A DNA stretch of 64,000 bases from the NCBI GenBank assembly GCA_018296165.2, contig JACKQL020000005.1, positions 372,001 to 436,000 on the forward strand, read 5' to 3'. The position numbers and the translations under genes were made by a program. The notes beneath the pieces are model-generated. The model saw nothing but the letters and a program-made list of their open reading frames with translations. It did not search any database and had not been told where the DNA came from. The stretch is from Termitomyces sp. T153. Taxonomy: Eukaryota > Basidiomycota > Agaricomycetes > Agaricales > Lyophyllaceae. Shown piece by piece: positions 58,704 to 64,000 of the stretch; the first letter of the stretch is position 1, and each line of letters opens with the position of its first letter.

Positions 58704-58914
58704 TGTTGAGGACGTCTTGGGCACACCTATGGATCCCCAGAGTCATCATCATACTTCAGTGTTCAACTATCCATTGAGGTGTATAGTATCTACCTCTTAT
58801 TTCAGGTACATACATAATACATATCCACTATCCACTGAGGCTATCTACTTCTTATTCCAGTCCTAAATTCTCCATCATCATCCAAAACCTCCCGTGACTG
58901 GTCCAGCCTCAACA
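58704..58914 (+). repeat. Copia-like LTR, unit 3 (211 bp)
   Basis: It starts TGTTGAGGACGTC after ATCAAGGGGGAG and ends CCTCAACA, matching unit 1. Confidence 0.68.
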
Positions 58915-58955
58915 TCTTCCCTAGAAGTGCAGTGAAAACTATCAACCAGTCCATG

Positions 58956-60602
58956 TCAAATATGAGGTATGTGATCAATCCAGTCAACGGATGTGAAGAT
59001 ACCTGGGTTTGGCTTCCTCAATAGTACAAACATCTCCACCAAAAGGAATAAACGTGCTAGGGGGTAGACACATCCAGTGGTTGAAAAAACAACAAAGCAG
59101 AGAAACCACAACCGAGATCGAGGTGGGTTACCTCGCCGCGCATCTATCCATGACATAGCCTCCCCGAAAATAAGTATGACAATTGGGAGACAGGAGATGG
59201 CGGTTGACGAAACGCGCCATAACAGCTGCTCAGTTTTGCTTGGAAATTCGAAATGCCATGCAAGGCAATGAATAACTCCGAATACAACTGCTGCACCACA
59301 GCTGAAGAAGTGAACACAAAGTTTTTCGCGGTAACTCTGCAAATAGAATTCGTCATGAAGAAGATTGATAGTATGGAGCAACGACTTTTCATGAAATACT
59401 CCTTCCCCGTGCACGTCACCAGGGAGATCTGTATAGGACACGTCATGCGGATGTGTGTCAGGTCCATGTAGAATGACTTGGTTTGGAATAGATAAAGGAG
59501 GGGACATGGTGAAGGTAGGATTATTGGGTGTATATCCGGCAGTGTTGTCTTTTGCCGAGTTGGATGCCTGGTCTTGAAAAGACTCAGACGATTCCCGTGA
59601 TTGATTTGCATCGAGATGAGTAACACCATGACTCGGATGGTTTGAATTGATGTTATCATCACACTCCTTTGAACTTTGACTGTTCGAGGGAGTAGATTCA
59701 AACTGTGAATGAGATGGAGGAAGATCCTTGTCGGCGATCAAATTCCCTTCAGTTTTTTGCGCAGAAGACGATCGAACCTCGAGCGTAAGTCGATCTGGAA
59801 AAGAGAGAGAATCCGCGTCCCTGGTATCTGATTCATCATAGGCTGGAAGTATGATTGGGCAGTCGACATCGAAAGGCTTATTCCACCAAAAGATGTATGT
59901 TGCGAAGTTGAGAATGGCAAAAGCAAGAGTGGCAATCTCCAGCTCAGTGATGGCGAGATGCTGCACCCTACGCACCAAGATCTGTAGTATAAACCAAGTG
60001 ACCTGAAGCAAGAGGAGAGATTTTGAGAACCAATCTCCTTTGCTTCTATCTTTTAGTTCATCCTCTGTGATGGTAAGATCACCATTCCTCAAGTAAATTT
60101 CAAGGTCGTCAGGATGTATGATTGAGTACTGGTCACTACCAGGTTTAAGAGTTTGAAATCCATTCATAATTGCAAAGAAGCCATGGACCTTAGTCCACCC
60201 AAATTCTGAACAGAATCACAACGTTGTTAGCCATAGCTATTGCCTCGAGACTTTTGAATTTATTCACATACCTTTATATTTACATGCTAAGTTACGCGCT
60301 GACTGCCACTGCCGAAATGAGGATAGAACCATGAGTTCAGGTGCAACTAATGCCCAAAAAAACAAGTCGAGATGGTAGTAACGTTTCCCAAACCCAGTTC
60401 TAAGGGAGAGGGAAGAACCTTGGTAAATGTTTGGATGGATGGCCATCCAGGTACAAGCGAAGATGACAGTAAGGCAGCTCCAGACAATGTCATAGATGCT
60501 TCGATTGTTGGACGAGGAGGCAAGTTGGGAGTTCAAAATAGAAGAGTCGGAAGATAACGCCAGTCCTGCAGAAAGCTGGCGCAAACCGAGTGCAATGATC
60601 AT
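58956..60602 (-). CDS. P5: membrane protein paralogue, more diverged
   Basis: Exon 1 (60602-60272) and exon 2 (60205-58956) encode 526 residues. The N-terminal and central blocks follow P3/P4 (IVWSCLTVIFACTWMAIHPN, SKGDWFSKSLLLLQVTWF, FWWNKPFDVDCP). The region from the variable loop to the penultimate helices is clearly different, with faster-evolving loops. The C-terminus (RKPNPGIFTSVDWIDHIPHI) is conserved. Confidence 0.77.
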
Positions 60603-60719
60603 CGTTGTGGGTACGGCAATGCAAGAATAGTGAAACAAGAAGAACAAGGAAGGATGGTGTGAAGGGAAAACATATCTTCCAGAAAAATTATTTATCGTCT
60701 ACTATGTTTGTTTACATGC

Positions 60720-61829
60720 ATCATGTAAAGAGGCTATAAAAACCTTCTACAGAAGATTGGCACAGCATTATCATCAAAGACGTCAAACGATCCACCAGAT
60801 GAGAAGTCGTTGCGTGGGTGTCAGGTATTACAGCTCCAATCACTCAAGCGCTTGAGGTCTAATAATCAGCACCAGTTTGAAACAGAACATAAGTCCTGTG
60901 GCATAAGCTCAGCCTTCCTCTGGTACGTCAGATATTTACGCCCCCGACACCTCATTCAGCTCAACAAAGTTACTAAAGTAGATGAGCTCATCATCGGCTC
61001 CTCAGCCGTCAATACCCTTCGAGCATATAGCCTTGGACAGGGCAGAATACCTCAGAAGCAAAGGGCAGGTGATACTAAAAATGGTCCGAATCAGCGTGAC
61101 AAGAAAAACACCAGTAAAAGCAATGGAAACGACAACGGTTCGACAACAGCAGAATGGCTATACAACTGACAGAACAGCAAGGGGAGCAAGAATAGCAGAC
61201 AGCAGCAATTGATGTGTAAGGCACTGCAACACAGCCAGAACAAAGAGCGCTTGTAACAAGCATGCTGACGCCGGGTAATGCAACTTTTTATGGGGGACTG
61301 AACCACGGCTGTGAGAATGAACTACCCAAGTGAGAGATGCACTTGTGCAAGGCCTGCTCATTGAGGGACTGCTCAGCGCCCAGCATTGGCCCCGGCTGTA
61401 CAGGCACCTGTGCGCCAGTTGTGATTGCCCTGAGGTCATGTCTGTGCCACGGTCTCCCAGCGTCATTTCTTTTTCCTGCTGCGATGTGGCTGTTGTTGCT
61501 GTTCCCAGTGAACCATGTAAATCAGTCATTGTAAGTCAATAAGTCAAGCTGATAAATGAAAGGCTTGAGAAAAAAGGAGATACGCGCACACGAAGACGTC
61601 GTAAGAGCAGCAGGTTTGATCACTTGCAATCCACGGTCGATGGATATCTTGATGCTCTATTTATATATCTATGGTACACATCATATTAGGATACTCTCCA
61701 TGACCACAATACAACTTACTCGCCCAGCGTTCCAATGTGACCTCTCCAGAGTCTCCACGCTCAAATCTGATTCAAAATTAATCACACCCTCCTCACACCA
61801 CGCCCACGCCACGCTCACGCCCCCCTCCT
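60720..61829. other. Spacer and conserved block, unit 3
   Basis: Equivalent to 49060-50150 with more substitutions. The conserved block is at 61280-61510. No gene is called. Confidence 0.4.
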
Positions 61830-62232
61830 TTAGCGCCAACTTCACCCTCTTCACCCCATCTCTTTCCGCACCCGCATCTGCACCCCCTCTATCTCTTCAG
61901 GCGGACGTCTTTTCGCAGGCACAGCACCAGCAACTGTGAATCGCACATTCCAAGTCACCGTTATCTGGTCTCTATCGATTTGTGGAGTCATGCAGGAGCT
62001 CCTTCTGCTCCTTTGCCTTCTCAGCCTCGACTACTGAGGGTACAATCAACAAACCCTCTAAAAACTTACCTTTCACATTCCCCGCCTTCTTCCCATGCGG
62101 GTCAGCTGGAACACCTGGAGGCAAAGGTCTAAAATACGGCTGCACAGTCCATCACAGCAGAACGTCCAACCCCGTCTTTTCATCTTCCACCACAAGATTC
62201 TCGGTACTGTCCCATTCTGCGTCGTGATCCAT
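61830..62232 (-). pseudogene. Q fragment, unit 3, cut by an LTR
   Basis: Minus-strand pieces EDEKTGLDVLL-stop-WTVQPYFRPLPP and, after a 35-40 nt intron-like gap, VEAEKAKEQKELLHDSTNR. The upstream exon seen in units 1 and 2 is gone because an LTR begins at 62233. Confidence 0.5.
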
Positions 62233-63050
62233 TGATACGCCGGCCTCAAAACTGAGGTCCGACAAAAAGTACTTAGAACGAACTAAAAAGAATGTTTTCA
62301 TATCAGACGGCTGAAAACTGTAAGCCGAACGTCGAAAACTGTAGACGCGAAAACATACGTTCAAAAACCAATAAGCACTACCACCCTCGTAGCATGAAAA
62401 AGATGACGAGCCCAACGCAGACACGTCAGACTGACAAAGCGCCAAGTCTGTGGCAGTGCTCGGGCCGAGATGCTCGGATCATAATCCGAAATCAGCCATC
62501 AAGGCCGACGAACCTCTGCAATAAGCTGCGAAACAATCCCAACGATTAAAACGCCTACCGCGACACGTGTATTTTAAAAGTCTAAGCTACGCTATCGAGT
62601 CCCGAGAAACGACCATAAAACGGTTAAGGAAAACAAAGGAGTAGGGGAGGAAAAAGAGAAATAAAACTGTGGAAATCACGGGCAGACGGAATGACGCAGG
62701 AAGGATGACACGCAGGCCGATTATCGCAGCACAATACCACGCGGAACGCATTGGTCCGTGCACGACCAACGGGGTATAAAAAGGACAGGATGATAGAGAG
62801 AAAGGCAAGCAGACTACGTACCACGGCTCGGAATTCCCCAGGGAGCGGAATTCTTAGGCTTAAGAGTTATTAGTGGCTTCGGGACCAGTAAATATACTAT
62901 TGAGCCCATTCCTTAGTGCGAGACCGTCTCAACCTTGGAATAAAATCATTAAAAATATTAAAATACTTTTCTATTGAAAGTCTACTTGAGTTGGCGTGTA
63001 ACTAAAAGCCTCCAAACAAACTGTGAATAGAAAGTTTGATAAGTTGATCA
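62233..63050 (+). repeat. Probable 5' LTR of the element at the right edge
   Basis: It begins TGATACGCCGGCC exactly where homology to the other units stops. It contains a TATA box (TATAAAAAG, about 62776) and an AATAAAATC near 62939. The 3' border is not defined; candidates lie between about 63000 and 63060. The preceding TCCAT would be the left target duplication. The partner LTR lies outside the window. Confidence 0.55.
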
Positions 63051-63401
63051 CATCATTGATGGCATCAAACTTACTTTCGCATCATCTGGAGCCCACTGCG
63101 AGGGGCTTTTGTTGCACAAAACTCACTTTTGGATTTCCTTGAGGAAGTCCAACCCTTGTGAAACATTAGTTTTGCACCACCTGGGTCTTGGCCCAAAACA
63201 CCTGAAGTTATTGCAACCAAGGTGAAAAACTCTGTTACATTAAGGAAAAGAGAAACTAGGACCAATAGCAGTGGTTCAAAGTCCTTTTTGCCTGACCCTG
63301 AAACCTTACTCAGAAAGAGAAAACTTCAGACTGGGAAAGTAATTTCAAGCTCACTCAAAAAACTGTGCCCTACTACTCAACCAGTTTCTACTGCCTCAAT
63401 A

Positions 63402-64000
63402 ATGGAGCAAACTATCAGATACAAACTACCACTGCCTGACAGCAGGGATGCACCTAAGTTTAAGCACACTGAGCCCTCTGAGGTTCGTCGCTTTTTGCAA
63501 AGGATGATCTCTCTGTTTGAGCATGCTGGGATCCATGGAGATAAAGAAAGGAAAAAGAGAATCTTGGAGTATGTGGATGCTCAGACTGAACAGGAATGGC
63601 TGGGCTTTGATTCCTTTGGAGATGACTATACTTGGTCTGCTTTTGAGAAAGAAATCAAGGAGTCTTATCCAGAAGCAGTGGATGACACAGGTAGTGTTGC
63701 AAACCTGGACAGAATCTGCAGAGAACATGCCAGACTTAGTAGGAATGACACTACAGAAATCCATTCTCTCATAAGAAAATTTAGAGCTGAGGCTAAGAAG
63801 TTGGCTAATGTCACTGGGAATGGGTCTCTGGTAGACAAATTCCTGGGGTGCTTTACACCAGCTTTTGGAGATGTGATTGAGGAGAGGTTGATCAGTAGAT
63901 ATGGCCACTACAAAGACCCTGCTAGGAATAGGCACAAGGACAACAAATATGACCTCTCAGAAGTGCTGACAGTAGTGGGGACCTTGATAGATGGTGCTAC
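63402..64000 (+). CDS. Ty3/gypsy gag, open to the window edge
   Basis: From ATG 63402 the plus strand is open to the end (199 codons so far); the frame is also open back to a TGA near 63157. The text (DAPKFKHTEPSEVRRFLQRM, EYVDAQTEQEWLGFDSF, FEKEIKESYPEA, VDKFLGCFTPAFGDVIEERL) matches the layout of common basidiomycete gypsy gag proteins. It follows an LTR. CpG is low here, yet no stop is present. Upstream, 63060-63400, only a leader is seen. Confidence 0.68.
   Translation, partial: MEQTIRYKLPLPDSRDAPKFKHTEPSEVRRFLQRMISLFEHAGIHGDKERKKRILEYVDAQTEQEWLGFDSFGDDYTWSAFEKEIKESYPEAVDDTGSVANLDRICREHARLSRNDTTEIHSLIRKFRAEAKKLANVTGNGSLVDKFLGCFTPAFGDVIEERLISRYGHYKDPARNRHKDNKYDLSEVLTVVGTLIDGA

Larger units (their letters stand above)
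56648..62232 (+). repeat. Segmental duplication, unit 3, cut by an LTR
   Basis: Same order: G3, copia LTR, P5, conserved block, Q fragment. Homology to units 1 and 2 stops at 62232, where a TGATACGC... LTR begins. Confidence 0.85.

Overview
The window looks like an Agaricomycete-type (mushroom-forming) basidiomycete fungus. The evidence is 49-67 nt GT-AG introns, an F-box protein with the usual basidiomycete N-terminus, a five-copy cluster of a multi-pass membrane family that I know only from basidiomycetes, and chromodomain Ty3/gypsy plus Tad-like LINE retrotransposons. No bacterial, organellar or viral gene set is present.

Layout. (1) 1-8.2 kb: broken, nested Ty3/gypsy remnants, almost free of CpG: E1 (+), E2 (-) and E3 (-). 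(2) 9,077-21,025: a structurally complete but inactive 11.95 kb Ty3/gypsy element (E4). It has two 999 bp LTRs, a 5 bp CAGTG target duplication, gag, a pol with two successive retropepsin-like domains, a chromodomain and a long antisense gene between pol and the 3' LTR. It is CpG-rich and sits inside a CpG-poor MFS transporter gene that it splits. (3) 21.5-27.7 kb: a decayed Tad-like LINE on the minus strand. (4) 28.2-30.65 kb: a MITE-like element whose right terminal repeat has grown into a 65 bp tandem array, then a 152 bp tandem repeat. At about 30.7 kb the sequence switches abruptly to CpG-containing single-copy DNA. (5) 31.2-36.9 kb: host genes: a ten-exon membrane protein with only phase-0 introns, an F-box protein, and an acyl-protein thioesterase. 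(6) 37.5-41.7 kb: two tandem membrane-protein paralogues (P1, P2). (7) 43.3-62.2 kb: a coiled-coil gene (G1) followed by a roughly 5.8 kb segmental triplication. Each unit carries a G 3' part, a Ty1/copia 3' end, a minus-strand membrane-protein gene (P3, P4, P5) and a truncated fragment of an unrecognised gene Q. (8) 62,233 to the end: an LTR that interrupts the last unit, then a Ty3/gypsy gag that is open to the window edge.

The most unusual item is the antisense gene inside E4. It is spliced, and its second exon carries a CX2CX6C-X15-CX2CX6C cysteine cluster followed by a coiled coil. Its stop codons fit CGA-to-TGA decay, and a 1.02 kb LTR-like insertion flanked by GGCAT interrupts it. The shared theme of the window is decay by CpG transition. 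The two E4 LTRs differ by about 22 substitutions, all transitions and about 20 of them in CpG context, and most stop codons and lost catalytic aspartates in E4 have the same explanation. All alignments here were made by eye.
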